From Pedobacter sp. PAMC26386 (lineage in GTDB: Bacteria; Bacteroidota; Bacteroidia; Sphingobacteriales; Sphingobacteriaceae): a stretch of DNA of 64,000 nucleotides. Every line of letters begins with the position of its first letter. The first letter of the stretch is position 1. The position numbers and the translations under genes are program-made. This document shows, piece after piece, positions 11,788 through 22,208 of this stretch. The stretch lies in the NCBI GenBank assembly GCA_014302835.1, contig CP060294.1, forward strand, positions 3,683,067-3,747,066, given 5' to 3'. The notes beneath the pieces are model-generated. The model had not been told where the DNA came from, made no database searches, and saw only the letters and a list, made by a program, of their open reading frames with translations.

Positions 11788-13557
11788 ATGGAGGCTTTAT
11801 TAAACAATCTCATACAAGCAACAGGGTGGAGCATTTTGCATTCACTATGGCAGGCCGCATTAATTTATGCATTGCTTCTTCCAAGCCAGATGCCTATTTT
11901 TCAACTTAAAGCGAAGGTTAAATACAACCTCTCTTTTGCTGCCAACGCCATCATATTCCTTTGTTTTGTAATTACGTTTATCCTTGTTTTTAAATGGCCT
12001 TCTGCTCAGGTCAGCTCCGGAGTATTGGATCCAGCAATTGCCGATCAAGCCATACAAATTCCTTTTACGGCAATTCTAGCACAATATACGGAGACAATTT
12101 TTCCTTTTCTGGTTTTACTGTATGGCATAGGATTGCTGATTCAATCTATTATTGTCTTCAAAGGATACATTAAAATACAAAATCTTAGAAAAGCAGCACG
12201 CGTTGCTATCCCTGAAGAATGGAATACGTTATTTGATAACCTCACTAGAAAGCTGAATATTAGTAAACACATTTCATTCCATTTGTCTAACCACGTAAAT
12301 GTCCCGCTTGTGATTGGGTTCATTAAACCCGTTGTTCTTTTCCCGGTTGCCTTAGCGGCACAAATGGATATGAAACACGTAGAAGCTATATTGATTCATG
12401 AACTTTCTCATATCAGAAGGAATGATTACTTGTTCAATCTGATCAGGACGATGATTGAAACCATTTTGTTTTTCAACCCGTTTATCTGGTTGATAGGGAA
12501 ATTTATTGATATAGAACGGGAACATGCGTGTGACGATTTGGTCGTTACTCTGACAAAAACACCGCTTACCTATGCCCATGCATTGCTTCAGGTAGAACTA
12601 CTGGCAGATAAAAGTACACCAGCATTTGCACTGGCAGCAACAGGGAAAAATCAACATCTGTATCAAAGAATTAAAAGAATTACGGACATGAAAACGAACT
12701 ACATGAATGCAAAACAAAAACTTTTTGCAGTGATGCTGACTCTCGCAACAATCACTTCATTAGCGTGGATTAGCCCTGCTAAGAAAGAAATACACATTAA
12801 TGCGATTAAGCAACAAAGAAAACCAATAATCAAAGCACCTGCTATCCTGTTACCAGTTGATACGGGTAAAAAGAAAATTGTAAAGACAGTCTTAATATCT
12901 CGTGCGGCCAATTCCGAAATTACCTCTATAAATGGAAAGGATTCGACAACCAACAATTATACTATACACTATACAACATCGGGAGATCCAAAAGTGACTA
13001 ATGATCTGGTGCAGGATTCTGTTCTGACACCAGAGGTCCTGCGTAGCATCAATACTTTTACAGTTGATATGAAAGACATGATCGCTAATGTAAATATTGA
13101 TCAGACTAATCTCAACAAACTTACTGCTGAACTAAAAAAGAGAGGTGCTGAATTAGAAAAGAACTTCAATACTTCTGAGCAAAAAGCAAAATGGGCAAGA
13201 TACGGGGAGAATATGAAGAAAAAGTATAATAGCCCTCAGGAACGTGCTAAATGGGAGAAAACAGCCAAAGAGATGGAGGCCAAATATAATTCACCAGCAG
13301 AAATACAAAAAATCAGCATACTGCAATCAGAAGCAAAGACACAGGTACTTAATGCCCAAAGAATGCTCAATTCTCCTGAATTCAAAAAAAAGATGCGCGC
13401 TATAACAATTAATGGCACTTCTCCCCTGATTGTGCTGAATGAAACAGAAGAGCAGCAAAAAATTAAACAAACCCCGGAATATCAGGAATTGAAAAAGAAA
13501 TTTGATGCAGATGTAGAAAAACTGAAAGCGAAAGAACTTAAAAAAGAAAATAATTAA
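11788..13557 (+). CDS. BlaR1/MecR1-like M56 membrane metalloprotease
   Basis: 589 aa integral membrane protease (PF05569) that would relieve BlaI repression. Membrane segments are seen near residues 15-32, 47-70, 100-130 and 308-328. The zinc site is HELSH at 204-208 with the distal ligand in EREHACDD (about 243-250). The extracytoplasmic part after residue 330 is not a penicillin-binding sensor. It is a lysine-rich, predicted coiled-coil region with near-repeats KWARYGENMKKKYNSP and KWEKTAKEMEAKYNSP, so the signal is unlikely to be a bound beta-lactam. Four bases separate it from the repressor gene. A strong terminator follows. Confidence 0.9.
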   Translation: MEALLNNLIQATGWSILHSLWQAALIYALLLPSQMPIFQLKAKVKYNLSFAANAIIFLCFVITFILVFKWPSAQVSSGVLDPAIADQAIQIPFTAILAQYTETIFPFLVLLYGIGLLIQSIIVFKGYIKIQNLRKAARVAIPEEWNTLFDNLTRKLNISKHISFHLSNHVNVPLVIGFIKPVVLFPVALAAQMDMKHVEAILIHELSHIRRNDYLFNLIRTMIETILFFNPFIWLIGKFIDIEREHACDDLVVTLTKTPLTYAHALLQVELLADKSTPAFALAATGKNQHLYQRIKRITDMKTNYMNAKQKLFAVMLTLATITSLAWISPAKKEIHINAIKQQRKPIIKAPAILLPVDTGKKKIVKTVLISRAANSEITSINGKDSTTNNYTIHYTTSGDPKVTNDLVQDSVLTPEVLRSINTFTVDMKDMIANVNIDQTNLNKLTAELKKRGAELEKNFNTSEQKAKWARYGENMKKKYNSPQERAKWEKTAKEMEAKYNSPAEIQKISILQSEAKTQVLNAQRMLNSPEFKKKMRAITINGTSPLIVLNETEEQQKIKQTPEYQELKKKFDADVEKLKAKELKKENN

Positions 13558-13600
13558 GTGCTTGTTTAAATTCAGATCAGCTTAGCCCACAAAAAAGCCC

Positions 13601-13632
13601 AACGGCAGGAGAAATGTCTTCTGCCGTTTTTT
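13601..13632 (+). terminator. Terminator after the blaI-blaR1 pair
   Basis: Stem AACGGCAG (13601-13608) with CTGCCGTT (13621-13628), helped by an inner AGA/TCT pairing, then a run of T to 13632. It separates the regulatory pair from recN. Confidence 0.85.
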
Positions 13633-13686
13633 GTTAAAAAAGAATAAACGCCAAATGGCTAAGTTTTCATAATTTAGCAATCAAAT

Positions 13687-15348
13687 ATGCTACAGAAACT
13701 TTCTATACGTAACTACGCACTTATTGATAGTGTTGATTTAGAACTTGATAAAGGTTTAAATATCATTACAGGGGAAACCGGTGCAGGTAAATCTATTATG
13801 TTAGGTGCGCTCTCGCTGATTTTAGGTCAACGGGCTGAAACAAAATACTTTTTCAACCAGGCAAAAAAGTGTGTGATAGAAGGGATGTTTAAACTTTCTG
13901 GTGCAGGACTGCAACCCTACTTTGAAGAATTCGATTTGGATTATCAGCAGGAAAGTATCCTCAGAAGAGAAATTTCTATTGATGGCAAGTCCAGAGCTTT
14001 CATCAATGATACACCAGTAACGCTCGCAGTCATGAAACAGATTGGAGAAAAACTGATTGATATCCATTCACAACATGCCACATCTGAAGTAAATGACCCT
14101 GGCTTTCAATTGTCCGTAGTCGATACCTTATCTGATCACTTACCGATGCTTACTCAGTACAGGTTAAAATTCAGAGAATATAAAAAGAATCTTCAGTTGT
14201 TAATTAATATGCAGACATCGGCTGATGAAGCCAGAAGCAAGCAAGATTATGAGCAATTTCTATTTAATGAGCTTGAAAGTGCAAACTTGCAACCTGGTGA
14301 ACAAGGTGCACTGGAAATTGAGATGGAAGCTTTAAATCATGCCGAAAGTATTAAAAGAGGTTTATTAAATGGTCATGTTTTACTGGATGGTGAAGAAACT
14401 GCTGTACTTCCGATCTTAAAAGAAGTGATCAATCAGATCCAGGCGATCGAGAAATTTAATCCCGCTTACAGTGCAATGAATGAGCGTTTACGTTCTGCCA
14501 TGATAGAAATCAAAGATATTGCGGAAGAAACTATCGTAATGGAAGAGAATATTGTATTCAGTCTGGCAAGGATTGAGGAAATAAACACCAGGCTGGATAC
14601 GATTTATACTTTGCAACAAAAACACAGAGTGACTTCTGTAGATGAACTGCTTGCCATACAGACTGAGCTTTCAGATAACCTAAATACATTATTAAACAGT
14701 GACGAGGAGATAGAACGTCTGATTCTGGCAATCAACAAGCTAAAAATTGAGCTGGAAAAGATAGCGGATACCTTATCAAAAAATCGCAGCAAAGCAATTA
14801 GTGTTGCTCAAAAACAAGTCGGCGAGATCTTAGTCCGTGTGGGTATGCCCAATGCTAAGATTAAAATTGAGCAGACAGTAGTAGAAAATTTAAACAAAGA
14901 CGGGAAAGATATGATTTCTTTATTGTTTTCTGCTAATGCAGGACAAGCACCTGCACCGGTAGGCAAAGTGGCTTCTGGTGGTGAGCTTTCCCGTCTGATG
15001 CTGGCTATTAAATCAATAATTTCTAAACATACCTCACTCCCTACCTTAATCTTTGATGAAATTGATACAGGTATTTCTGGTGAAACAGCGCTTCGGGTAG
15101 GTGACGTCATTGGAGAACTGGAGCAGAATATGCAGGTTATCTGTATTACCCATCTTCCTCAGATTGCTGCCAAAGGAGAAGCACATTACTTTGTCTATAA
15201 AAAAGAAGAATCAGAACGGACTACAACAGGTATACGCAGACTCAATCCTCAGGAACGTATTCTGGCAATTGCAGAAATGTTAAGCGGCAAAAACCCCGGA
15301 GAGTCAGCTTTAAAAAACGCACAGGACTTATTAAGCTTTAAAAGTTAG
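13687..15348 (+). CDS. recN: DNA repair protein RecN
   Basis: 553 aa SMC-like ATPase that acts early in double-strand break repair. The N-terminal half-ATPase has Walker A GETGAGKS (29-36), two long coiled-coil arms follow (about 150-380), and the C-terminal half has the signature SGGELSRLMLAIK and Walker B LIFDEIDTGISG. The length is normal for the family. Nine bases before the ATG is a variant -7 box (TAATTTAG), and the upstream terminator isolates the gene, so it is probably transcribed on its own. Its place after the coaBC-DUF4835 cluster is typical of Bacteroidota, here with the blaI-blaR1 pair in between. Confidence 0.96.
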   Translation: MLQKLSIRNYALIDSVDLELDKGLNIITGETGAGKSIMLGALSLILGQRAETKYFFNQAKKCVIEGMFKLSGAGLQPYFEEFDLDYQQESILRREISIDGKSRAFINDTPVTLAVMKQIGEKLIDIHSQHATSEVNDPGFQLSVVDTLSDHLPMLTQYRLKFREYKKNLQLLINMQTSADEARSKQDYEQFLFNELESANLQPGEQGALEIEMEALNHAESIKRGLLNGHVLLDGEETAVLPILKEVINQIQAIEKFNPAYSAMNERLRSAMIEIKDIAEETIVMEENIVFSLARIEEINTRLDTIYTLQQKHRVTSVDELLAIQTELSDNLNTLLNSDEEIERLILAINKLKIELEKIADTLSKNRSKAISVAQKQVGEILVRVGMPNAKIKIEQTVVENLNKDGKDMISLLFSANAGQAPAPVGKVASGGELSRLMLAIKSIISKHTSLPTLIFDEIDTGISGETALRVGDVIGELEQNMQVICITHLPQIAAKGEAHYFVYKKEESERTTTGIRRLNPQERILAIAEMLSGKNPGESALKNAQDLLSFKS

Positions 15349-15415
15349 GTTGTTATCCTCTTTAGTTTTTAGAACTTCACCAAAGTAGTTGATCATAAAA
15401 AACAAAAACATTCAT

Positions 15416-16237
15416 ATGTATAATTTATTAAAAGGTAAAAGGGGAATCATTACAGGTGCCCTTGACGAAAATTCTATTGCTTGGAAAGTTGCTGAAAAAG
15501 CACATGAAGAAGGTGCTACATTCGTTTTAACGAATGCCCCTATTGCGATGCGCATGGGCGAAATCAATAAACTAGCAGAAAAAACAGGTTCACAGATTAT
15601 TCCTGCAGACGCAACCAGCGTAGAAGACCTGACAAACTTATATGCCCGGGCTCAGGAAATATTAGGAGGTAAAATTGACTTCGTTCTGCATTCTATTGGA
15701 ATGAGCGTCAACATTCGTAAAAAAATCCCATATACAGAATTGAACTACGACTATTTTCAGAAAGGAATAGATGTTTCAGCATTATCATTGCATAAGATGC
15801 TTGCAGTGGCAAAAAAAATGGATGCAATTAATCAAGGAGGGAGTGTAGTGGCCCTTACTTACATGGCTGCTCAAAGAACTTACCCTTTTTATACTGATAT
15901 GGCTGATATTAAGGCGATGCTGGAATCTATTGCCAGAAGTTTTGGTTATCATTATGGTGTGGAGAAAAAAGTCCGCATCAATACCGTATCTCAGTCTCCA
16001 ACTAAAACAACAGCGGGTACAGGTATTAAAGGTTTCGGTGATTTCTATGATTTCGCAGATTCAATTGCTCCATTAGGGAATGCCGATGCAGCTTCTTGTG
16101 CAGACTACTGCATTACGTTATTTTCAGACCTAACCCGTATGGTGACTATGCAAAATCTTTTTCATGACGGTGGTTATTCGTCAACCGGTGTAAGTGATGA
16201 AGTTATGCATAAATTAAGCGTGGATACTGAAGACTAA
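15416..16237 (+). CDS. fabI: Enoyl-[acyl-carrier-protein] reductase FabI
   Basis: 273 aa NADH-dependent reductase for the last step of each fatty acid elongation cycle. A Rossmann fold begins directly with GKRGIITGALDENSIAW. The FabI-type catalytic pattern is clear: Tyr149 in ALTYMAAQ and Tyr159-x6-Lys166 in PFYTDMADIK, matching Tyr146, Tyr156 and Lys163 of E. coli FabI. The ATG at 15416 is preferred over an in-frame TTG at 15389 because family members begin a few residues before GKRG. The cofactor loop is divergent from proteobacterial FabI, as is common in this phylum. A hairpin terminator follows. Confidence 0.93.
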   Translation: MYNLLKGKRGIITGALDENSIAWKVAEKAHEEGATFVLTNAPIAMRMGEINKLAEKTGSQIIPADATSVEDLTNLYARAQEILGGKIDFVLHSIGMSVNIRKKIPYTELNYDYFQKGIDVSALSLHKMLAVAKKMDAINQGGSVVALTYMAAQRTYPFYTDMADIKAMLESIARSFGYHYGVEKKVRINTVSQSPTKTTAGTGIKGFGDFYDFADSIAPLGNADAASCADYCITLFSDLTRMVTMQNLFHDGGYSSTGVSDEVMHKLSVDTED

Positions 16238-16262
16238 TACCTTAACTTTATTTAACATCTCG

Positions 16263-16285
16263 ATAGCCCGTAAAGGGCTATTTTT
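16263..16285 (+). terminator. Terminator after fabI
   Basis: ATAGCCC (16263-16269), loop GTAAA, GGGCTAT (16275-16281), then TTTT. A standard intrinsic terminator. Confidence 0.85.
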
Positions 16286-16322
16286 ATTATAAAATAACTC
16301 GTAGATCAATTAAATTAGCTCC

Positions 16323-17552
16323 ATGATAAAATATCTCTTTGGGTCAGTATTACTTTTATTATTCTGCCTGAACACTCATGCACAAAAACTGTATTTAATC
16401 AGTGGACAGGTCAAAGATAAAAAAGGAGAGACACTCCCTGGAGCCGGTATTTATCTCAGTGGATATACCACCGCTACAGTAACGAATCAGGATGGCCAGT
16501 TTACCCTGGCTAAGATAAAACCGGGTTCTTATGAAGTTGTGGTACAAATGATTGGTTACCTGCCATACAGCAAAAGTGTAATCATTTCTGATAAATCTGT
16601 GAATATCTCGATTACGCTGGCAGAAAACACGATACAGCTGAACGAAGTGGTGATCAGGGCAGATCCTGACAGAGAAAAGAACCTGAAGCTATTTGAAGAT
16701 TTTTTTATTGGCAGGACCCCGAATTCTTTTAAATGCAAGATCCTGAACCCACAGGTATTGTATATTAAATATGATGGAGATGCGAAGATTCTTAGTGTGA
16801 CAACCAATGAGTTTTTAGTCGTTGAGAATAAAGCGCTGGGCTATCGTCTAAAATATATGCTTAATCTCTTTGAATATAACTACAATACTAGAATTGTGTA
16901 TTTCTCCGGTCTTCCGGTATTTGAAGATTTGAAGGGATCTGGCAGAAAAAGAAAAACCTGGCTAAACAACAGAGAGATTGCTTATGCGGGTTCTCCACAA
17001 CACTTCTTCCAATCCTTATACCAGAATAAAGTAGAAGAAAATGGTTTTATTATCTATAAACGCATTAAAACTAAAAACCCAAACCGACCACCGGACAGCT
17101 ATATTGCCACAACAAAAGCAAGGCTCATGAAAAGAATGCATGGGGCAAGTACTATTGGTTCGGTATTTAGCGATTCTCTTTTGATGATGCAGCGTCTATA
17201 TGATATGCCTAAAGAATTTACAACGCTTGATATGTCTGGCGTAGCAACCGACACTTTGGTTAAAAGTATTTATCCGAATATGAAGACTATCAACTATAAG
17301 GATGAACTCTATATCATGTATACTAAAGAAGAAGAAAGTAACGCTTATTCCAATACGGGTCATTATGTAATGCGGCCATTAACTATTCCTAATTACCAGA
17401 TTTCGGTAGTCAGCATGCTCAAAGGGCCAGTAAGCTTCTATCCTAATGGTGCAATACATGATTCAAAAGCTATATTATTTGAAGGATTCTGGGCTTACGA
17501 GAAAATCGGAGATATGGTTCCAATGGATTATATCCCGTTAAATAAAAGATAA
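16323..17552 (+). CDS. Secreted carboxypeptidase-regulatory-like domain protein
   Basis: 409 aa exported protein of unknown role. The signal peptide is residues 1-20 (hydrophobic core VLLLLFCLNTHA, cut before QKLY). A CarboxypepD_reg-like beta-sandwich (about 25-110, ISGQVKDKKGETLPGAGIYL through LAENTIQLNEVVI) follows; in Bacteroidota this fold usually precedes an outer-membrane barrel. Here it is followed by about 290 residues without a recognisable TonB plug or barrel. A variant -7 box TAAATTAG (16311-16318) ends four bases before the ATG, suggesting a leaderless mRNA. Similar architecture to the 41680-42465 gene. Confidence 0.8.
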   Translation: MIKYLFGSVLLLLFCLNTHAQKLYLISGQVKDKKGETLPGAGIYLSGYTTATVTNQDGQFTLAKIKPGSYEVVVQMIGYLPYSKSVIISDKSVNISITLAENTIQLNEVVIRADPDREKNLKLFEDFFIGRTPNSFKCKILNPQVLYIKYDGDAKILSVTTNEFLVVENKALGYRLKYMLNLFEYNYNTRIVYFSGLPVFEDLKGSGRKRKTWLNNREIAYAGSPQHFFQSLYQNKVEENGFIIYKRIKTKNPNRPPDSYIATTKARLMKRMHGASTIGSVFSDSLLMMQRLYDMPKEFTTLDMSGVATDTLVKSIYPNMKTINYKDELYIMYTKEEESNAYSNTGHYVMRPLTIPNYQISVVSMLKGPVSFYPNGAIHDSKAILFEGFWAYEKIGDMVPMDYIPLNKR

Positions 17553-17564
17553 ATCTCTTTTTCT

Positions 17565-17587
17565 AATTACTAATATTTTTAGTAATT
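17565..17587 (+). repeat. Hairpin just upstream of the PA0069-type gene
   Basis: Perfect 9-base arms AATTACTAA (17565-17573) and TTAGTAATT (17579-17587) around TATTT. It ends six bases before the next ATG and begins 12 bases after the previous stop. It could be a weak terminator or an operator or RNA structure acting on the downstream gene. Confidence 0.5.
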
Positions 17588-17593
17588 TTAGAG

Positions 17594-18667
17594 ATGATTT
17601 CAGCGGAAAAGCCAGAAGAGCAATATTTGAAAGGGAGAGGCGCACAATTTAATCCCCACAATCATTTCCAAATCCATTCGTATGTCAAAGAACATAGCGA
17701 AGGAATAGACGATTGGGAAAATGAAAACCACAAGACGACTTTCATTATTGGAAAATCTAAATCCATAGTCAATAAAGTAGTCAGTCCGGATGTTGGCATG
17801 GCCTATTCTCTAAACCCTTATCAGGGTTGCGAACATGGATGTACTTATTGTTATGCCAGAAATACGCATGAATACTGGGGATTTAGCGCCGGACTAGACT
17901 TTGAAAGAAAGGTTATTGTTAAAAAAGATGCCCCGCTGCTATTCAAGAAATTCCTAGGACGCAAAGGCTGGAATGCAGAGACAATCTCCTTATCGGGAAA
18001 TACGGATTGTTACCAGCCCGCAGAACGCGAATATAAACTCACACGCCAGCTCCTGGAGATTGCTCTTGCCTATAAACAGCCTATTGGCATGATTACTAAA
18101 AACTCTCTGATTTTGCGTGATCTTGATATTTTACAGGAAATGGCAAAACTCAATCTTTGTATGGTCTATCTTTCCATCAACAGTCTGGATGAAAAACTAA
18201 GGTCGAAAATGGAGCCACGCACGACCACCGTCAGACAAAGACTAAAAGTTGTGGAGGAACTGAGCAAAGCTGGAATTCCAACTGGTGTAATGGTTGCGCC
18301 TCTTGTACCCGGACTAAGTGACCACGAAATTCCTGCTATACTGAAAACAATTGCCTCTTGCGGAGCAGAAAGTGCAGGCTACACTATCGTCAGACTAAAT
18401 GGTGCGATAGGCCCTATTTTCGAAGACTGGCTGCGTCAGAATTTCCCCGACCGTTTTGACAAGGTATGGCACATGATTCAATCCTGTCACGGAGGCCAAG
18501 TTAACGATAGCCGTTTTGGTGAAAGAATGCGGGGCGAAGGCAACATTGCAAAAATGATTCATGACACTTTCAAACTACATTGCAGAATAAACCACCTGAA
18601 TGTTAAAAGGATTCATCTGGACTCCAGTTTGTTCGCCGTACCGGGAACACAAATAAGCCTGTTCTAA
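17594..18667 (+). CDS. PA0069-family radical SAM protein
   Basis: 357 aa member of the PA0069 group of radical SAM proteins, related to spore photoproduct lyase; the reaction is unknown. The iron-sulfur cluster motif is Cys79-x3-Cys83-x2-Cys86 in GCEHGCTYCYAR. SAM-contact segments such as LSGNTDCYQPAE and the late GMITKNSLILRD follow within a TIM-barrel of about 290 residues. The conserved N-terminal GRGAQFNPHNHF is present, so the start is sound. It stands alone, between two secreted proteins, with a hairpin just upstream. Confidence 0.88.
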   Translation: MISAEKPEEQYLKGRGAQFNPHNHFQIHSYVKEHSEGIDDWENENHKTTFIIGKSKSIVNKVVSPDVGMAYSLNPYQGCEHGCTYCYARNTHEYWGFSAGLDFERKVIVKKDAPLLFKKFLGRKGWNAETISLSGNTDCYQPAEREYKLTRQLLEIALAYKQPIGMITKNSLILRDLDILQEMAKLNLCMVYLSINSLDEKLRSKMEPRTTTVRQRLKVVEELSKAGIPTGVMVAPLVPGLSDHEIPAILKTIASCGAESAGYTIVRLNGAIGPIFEDWLRQNFPDRFDKVWHMIQSCHGGQVNDSRFGERMRGEGNIAKMIHDTFKLHCRINHLNVKRIHLDSSLFAVPGTQISLF

Positions 18668-18725
18668 ATTTAACGATAGCTAAACCTAAAAATGAGGTAT
18701 ATTGCTCCCTAATTTAACATAAAGC

Positions 18726-19565
18726 ATGCTGCATTTCGTCAAAAAACACCTGTCTGTTACCCTGCTTACTTTTTGTGGTCTGCTCCTTCCTTCACTGTTG
18801 GATGCACAGGAAAATAAATTTACTGGTGTATATGAATATGTGAAAAACGAAACGTTCATGCACTTCTATTTATCCCCCAGTCGTCGTTTCGCCTTCATAC
18901 TGGAAGATGGGAAAACCAACCTGGAAATCAGAGGCAAATACAATACTAAAGGTGATTCTGTGTACCTGGAACAGGATAAAACAGCGCAAACTTTTTTTGA
19001 TATTTATGGCACCTATAATCCAGCTATACCTGTGGGTAAAAGAACCATTTATAATTATCTTCCACAGTCAGCAAATACAATGTACAGCATTAACAAAACT
19101 TACCGCATCAGTGCTTTAAGTACTCCTGGTTTAAAAGACGAAGACGGTAACTGGACAAAAAAAGAGATAACCTTAAAAAAAGGAGATAAACTTTGGTTAT
19201 ACACGACCGATAACCCGCACCAGATAGAAGAGTATATATTACCAGATAGTTTTAATGAATTCGATATTGTGTCCGACCTTTATCCGGCGAGCCAATTTAA
19301 ATTATCCCGCAAAATAAAGGCCGTACTGAATACACATAAAGAACTGGTTACTGAACTAAGCCCCGGATCAGAAGCCTTCCTCTTTAAATTTATCGCAGAC
19401 CCTATGAATGCAGAAGATCATCAAAAACTGGAGAAACCATTACCGATTAAACCTTTGCACACAAAAAATCTAAATTATACAACAATCCGCGTAAACCGTC
19501 AATTTGAGGATAAAAACACAAAGACCCTGATTATTACTGATGAAGACCCCCCCAAATCTGAGTAA
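18726..19565 (+). CDS. Secreted hypothetical protein
   Basis: 279 aa protein that I do not recognise. A signal peptide is visible (basic start, core LLTFCGLLLPSLLDA, cut before QENKF), so it is exported. The mature part is rich in alternating beta-type segments and begins with FTGVYEYVKNETFMHFYLSP, which resembles the opening of small Bacteroidota beta-sandwich or lipocalin-like proteins, but no family can be assigned. It ends with a charged, threonine-rich tail. It faces clpC with a shared hairpin between. Confidence 0.7.
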   Translation: MLHFVKKHLSVTLLTFCGLLLPSLLDAQENKFTGVYEYVKNETFMHFYLSPSRRFAFILEDGKTNLEIRGKYNTKGDSVYLEQDKTAQTFFDIYGTYNPAIPVGKRTIYNYLPQSANTMYSINKTYRISALSTPGLKDEDGNWTKKEITLKKGDKLWLYTTDNPHQIEEYILPDSFNEFDIVSDLYPASQFKLSRKIKAVLNTHKELVTELSPGSEAFLFKFIADPMNAEDHQKLEKPLPIKPLHTKNLNYTTIRVNRQFEDKNTKTLIITDEDPPKSE

Positions 19566-19621
19566 CCGGTCAACAACATCAGGCTTTATAGAAGAAGGAA
19601 CGAAAGTTTCATCTACAAAAA

Positions 19622-19644
19622 AGGCTGTCCTATGGAGACAGCCT
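19622..19644 (-). terminator. Terminator of clpC
   Basis: AGGCTGTC (19622-19629) and GACAGCCT (19637-19644) with a 7-base loop. On the minus strand the stem is followed by TTTTTT. On the plus strand the T-run is weak, so it mainly serves clpC. Confidence 0.8.
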
Positions 19645-19667
19645 GATTCTATTTATGATCAGAAATA

Positions 19668-22208
19668 TTACTCAATACTTCCTTCTTCTTTTTTCTTCTT
19701 TTTACCCGGGCTCTTATTTTCCACTACAATCAGATCTGTTTCCTTATTGTAATCAATTTCAAGTGTATCTCCATCGTTAATCTCTCCTTTAAGGATTTCC
19801 TCAGCAATAGGATCTTCCAGATATTTCTGAATCGCGCGTTTTAACGGACGCGCACCAAAGTTGATATCGAAACCTTTATCTGCAATAAATTCTTTTGCAA
19901 CTTCAGTCAGTTTCACTTCATAACCTAAGCTATGTACCCTTCCGAATAATGATTTAAGTTCAATATCAATGATTTTGAAGATTTCTTCTTTACCTAAAGT
20001 ATTGAATACAACCACATCATCTACACGGTTCAGGAACTCGGGAGCGAAAGCACGTTTCAACGCATTCTCGATTACCCCTCTTGAATGTGCATCAACCTGG
20101 TTGGTTTTTGCATTCGTAGAGAAACCAATACCCTGACCAAAATCTTTAAGCTGACGTGCACCAATGTTCGAGGTCATAATGATGATCGTGTTTCTGAAAT
20201 CGACCTTACGACCTAAACTATCAGTCAGCTGACCTTCATCCAATACCTGTAGCAAGATATTAAATACATCCGGGTGAGCTTTTTCAATCTCATCCAATAA
20301 GATAACCGCGTACGGTTTACGACGTACTTTTTCAGTTAACTGTCCACCTTCTTCATAACCAACGTATCCCGGAGGCGCTCCCACTAAACGCGAAACAGCG
20401 AATTTCTCCATGTACTCACTCATATCAATCTGGATGAGAGAATCATCGCTATCGAACATGAACCTTGCCAGTTCTTTAGCCAGCTCAGTTTTACCTACAC
20501 CCGTTGGGCCTAAGAAAATAAATGAGCCGATAGGTTTTTTTGGATCTTTCAATCCTGCCCTGGTACGTTGAATAGCCTTACTTAATTTCTTGATCGCTTC
20601 GTCCTGACCAATAATTTTAGTAGCTATCGTATCGTACATATTCAGCAACTTCATACTATCAGTTTGACCAACACGTTGCAAAGGAATACCAGTCATCATA
20701 GAAACTACCTCAGCCACATTATCTTCAGTTACAGTGTAACGTTTAGTTTTAGTTTCAGCTTCCCACTCTGTTTTTGCACGATCAAGCTCCTCTAAAAGAT
20801 TCTTTTCAGTATCTCTCAGTTTTGCAGCTTCTTCATATTTCTGGCTTTTTACAACTTTATTCTTTTCAACTTTGATATTCTCAATCTTGTTCTCAATATC
20901 AATGATGTTTTCAGGCACATGAATGTTAGTCAAATGTACTCTTGATCCAGCCTCATCCAGCGCGTCAATCGCTTTATCCGGAAGGAATCTGTCAGTGATA
21001 TATCTTGTAGTCAACGCAACGCAGGCATTTATTGCCTCATTTGTGTAAGTAACACCATGATGTTCCTCATACTTCTCTTTGATACGGTTTAAGATCTCAA
21101 TAGTTTCATCAGGTGAAGCAGGCTCAATCATTACTTTTTGGAAACGACGATCTAATGCGCCATCTTTCTCAATATACTGACGGTACTCATCAAGCGTAGT
21201 TGCACCAATACATTGAATTTCTCCTCTTGCTAAAGCAGGTTTAAACATATTGGAAGCATCCAGAGAACCAGAAGCTCCACCAGCACCAACAATAGTATGG
21301 ATCTCATCAATGAATAAAATTACATCAGTCGATTTTTCCAGTTCATTCATCACTGCTTTCATACGTTCCTCAAACTGTCCGCGGTATTTAGTTCCCGCAA
21401 CTAGTGAAGCAAGATCTAACGTAACCACACGTTTGTTGAACAGTACTCTTGATACCTTACGTTGAACAATGCGCAAAGCAAGGCCTTCAGCAATTGCTGA
21501 TTTACCTACACCTGGCTCACCAATCAAAATAGGGTTATTCTTTTTACGACGAGAAAGAATCTGCGAAACACGCTCAATCTCCTTTTCACGTCCTACAATA
21601 GGATCCAGACGGCCTTCTTCCGCAGCTTTAGTTAAGTCTCTTCCAAAATTATCCAGAACTGGTGTTTTAGATTTAATGTCAGATACTTTTTTCGGACTGC
21701 TGAAGCTTTCCTCCTCACGGTAATCCTCATCACCACCAGTAGAAGCACTACCTTGAGTTTCATCTCTGAAACCATTTTTATTCACTTCTACTTCCTGTTT
21801 GAAGATTTCGTAGTTGATGCTGTACTGTAATAATATCTGAGATGCGATATTATCATCATCACGAAGGATAGACAACAACAAATGCTCTGTTCCTATTAAA
21901 TCACTCTTGAAGATTTTGGCTTCCAGATAGGTGATTTTTAATACTTTTTCGGCCTGTTTGGTCAAAGGGATATTTCCCAGATTAACCGTAACACTGGAAG
22001 TACCCCTTACTGCCTCCTCAATTGAGCGGCGCAATTTAGACGTATCAACCCCCAGCGACTTCAATATTTTGATAGCCATTCCATCGCCTTCGCGAATCAG
22101 ACCTAACAAAAGATGTTCAGCGCCTATATAATCATGACCTAATCTCAGGGCTTCTTCCCTGCTAAACGAAATCACGTCTTTTACTTGTGGTGAAAATTTA
22201 GCTTCCAT
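19668..22208 (-). CDS. clpC: ATP-dependent Clp protease ATPase subunit ClpC
   Basis: 846 aa AAA+ unfoldase that feeds proteins to ClpP. Order of domains: two Clp_N repeats (about 5-140), first AAA domain with Walker A GEPGVGKS (230-237) and Walker [11 protein letters not shown], a UVR segment (about 430-465, [20 protein letters not shown]) that marks ClpC rather than ClpB, second AAA domain with GPTGVGKTE and [10 protein letters not shown], and the D2-small domain. The lysine-rich C-terminal tail KKKKKEEG is normal. It is a single-gene unit with its own terminator. No CtsR or McsAB genes are nearby, so control differs from Firmicutes. Confidence 0.96.
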   Translation of the reverse strand: MEAKFSPQVKDVISFSREEALRLGHDYIGAEHLLLGLIREGDGMAIKILKSLGVDTSKLRRSIEEAVRGTSSVTVNLGNIPLTKQAEKVLKITYLEAKIFKSDLIGTEHLLLSILRDDDNIASQILLQYSINYEIFKQEVEVNKNGFRDETQGSASTGGDEDYREEESFSSPKKVSDIKSKTPVLDNFGRDLTKAAEEGRLDPIVGREKEIERVSQILSRRKKNNPILIGEPGVGKSAIAEGLALRIVQRKVSRVLFNKRVVTLDLASLVAGTKYRGQFEERMKAVMNELEKSTDVILFIDEIHTIVGAGGASGSLDASNMFKPALARGEIQCIGATTLDEYRQYIEKDGALDRRFQKVMIEPASPDETIEILNRIKEKYEEHHGVTYTNEAINACVALTTRYITDRFLPDKAIDALDEAGSRVHLTNIHVPENIIDIENKIENIKVEKNKVVKSQKYEEAAKLRDTEKNLLEELDRAKTEWEAETKTKRYTVTEDNVAEVVSMMTGIPLQRVGQTDSMKLLNMYDTIATKIIGQDEAIKKLSKAIQRTRAGLKDPKKPIGSFIFLGPTGVGKTELAKELARFMFDSDDSLIQIDMSEYMEKFAVSRLVGAPPGYVGYEEGGQLTEKVRRKPYAVILLDEIEKAHPDVFNILLQVLDEGQLTDSLGRKVDFRNTIIIMTSNIGARQLKDFGQGIGFSTNAKTNQVDAHSRGVIENALKRAFAPEFLNRVDDVVVFNTLGKEEIFKIIDIELKSLFGRVHSLGYEVKLTEVAKEFIADKGFDINFGARPLKRAIQKYLEDPIAEEILKGEINDGDTLEIDYNKETDLIVVENKSPGKKKKKEEGSIE

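Noticed and set aside
11788..13557. Beta-lactam resistance regulator in the strict sense
   Set aside because: No penicillin-binding sensor domain and no beta-lactamase gene nearby; kept as BlaR1-like only.
15389..15415. In-frame TTG extension of FabI
   Set aside because: Family members start just before the first strand; ATG 15416 fits without it.
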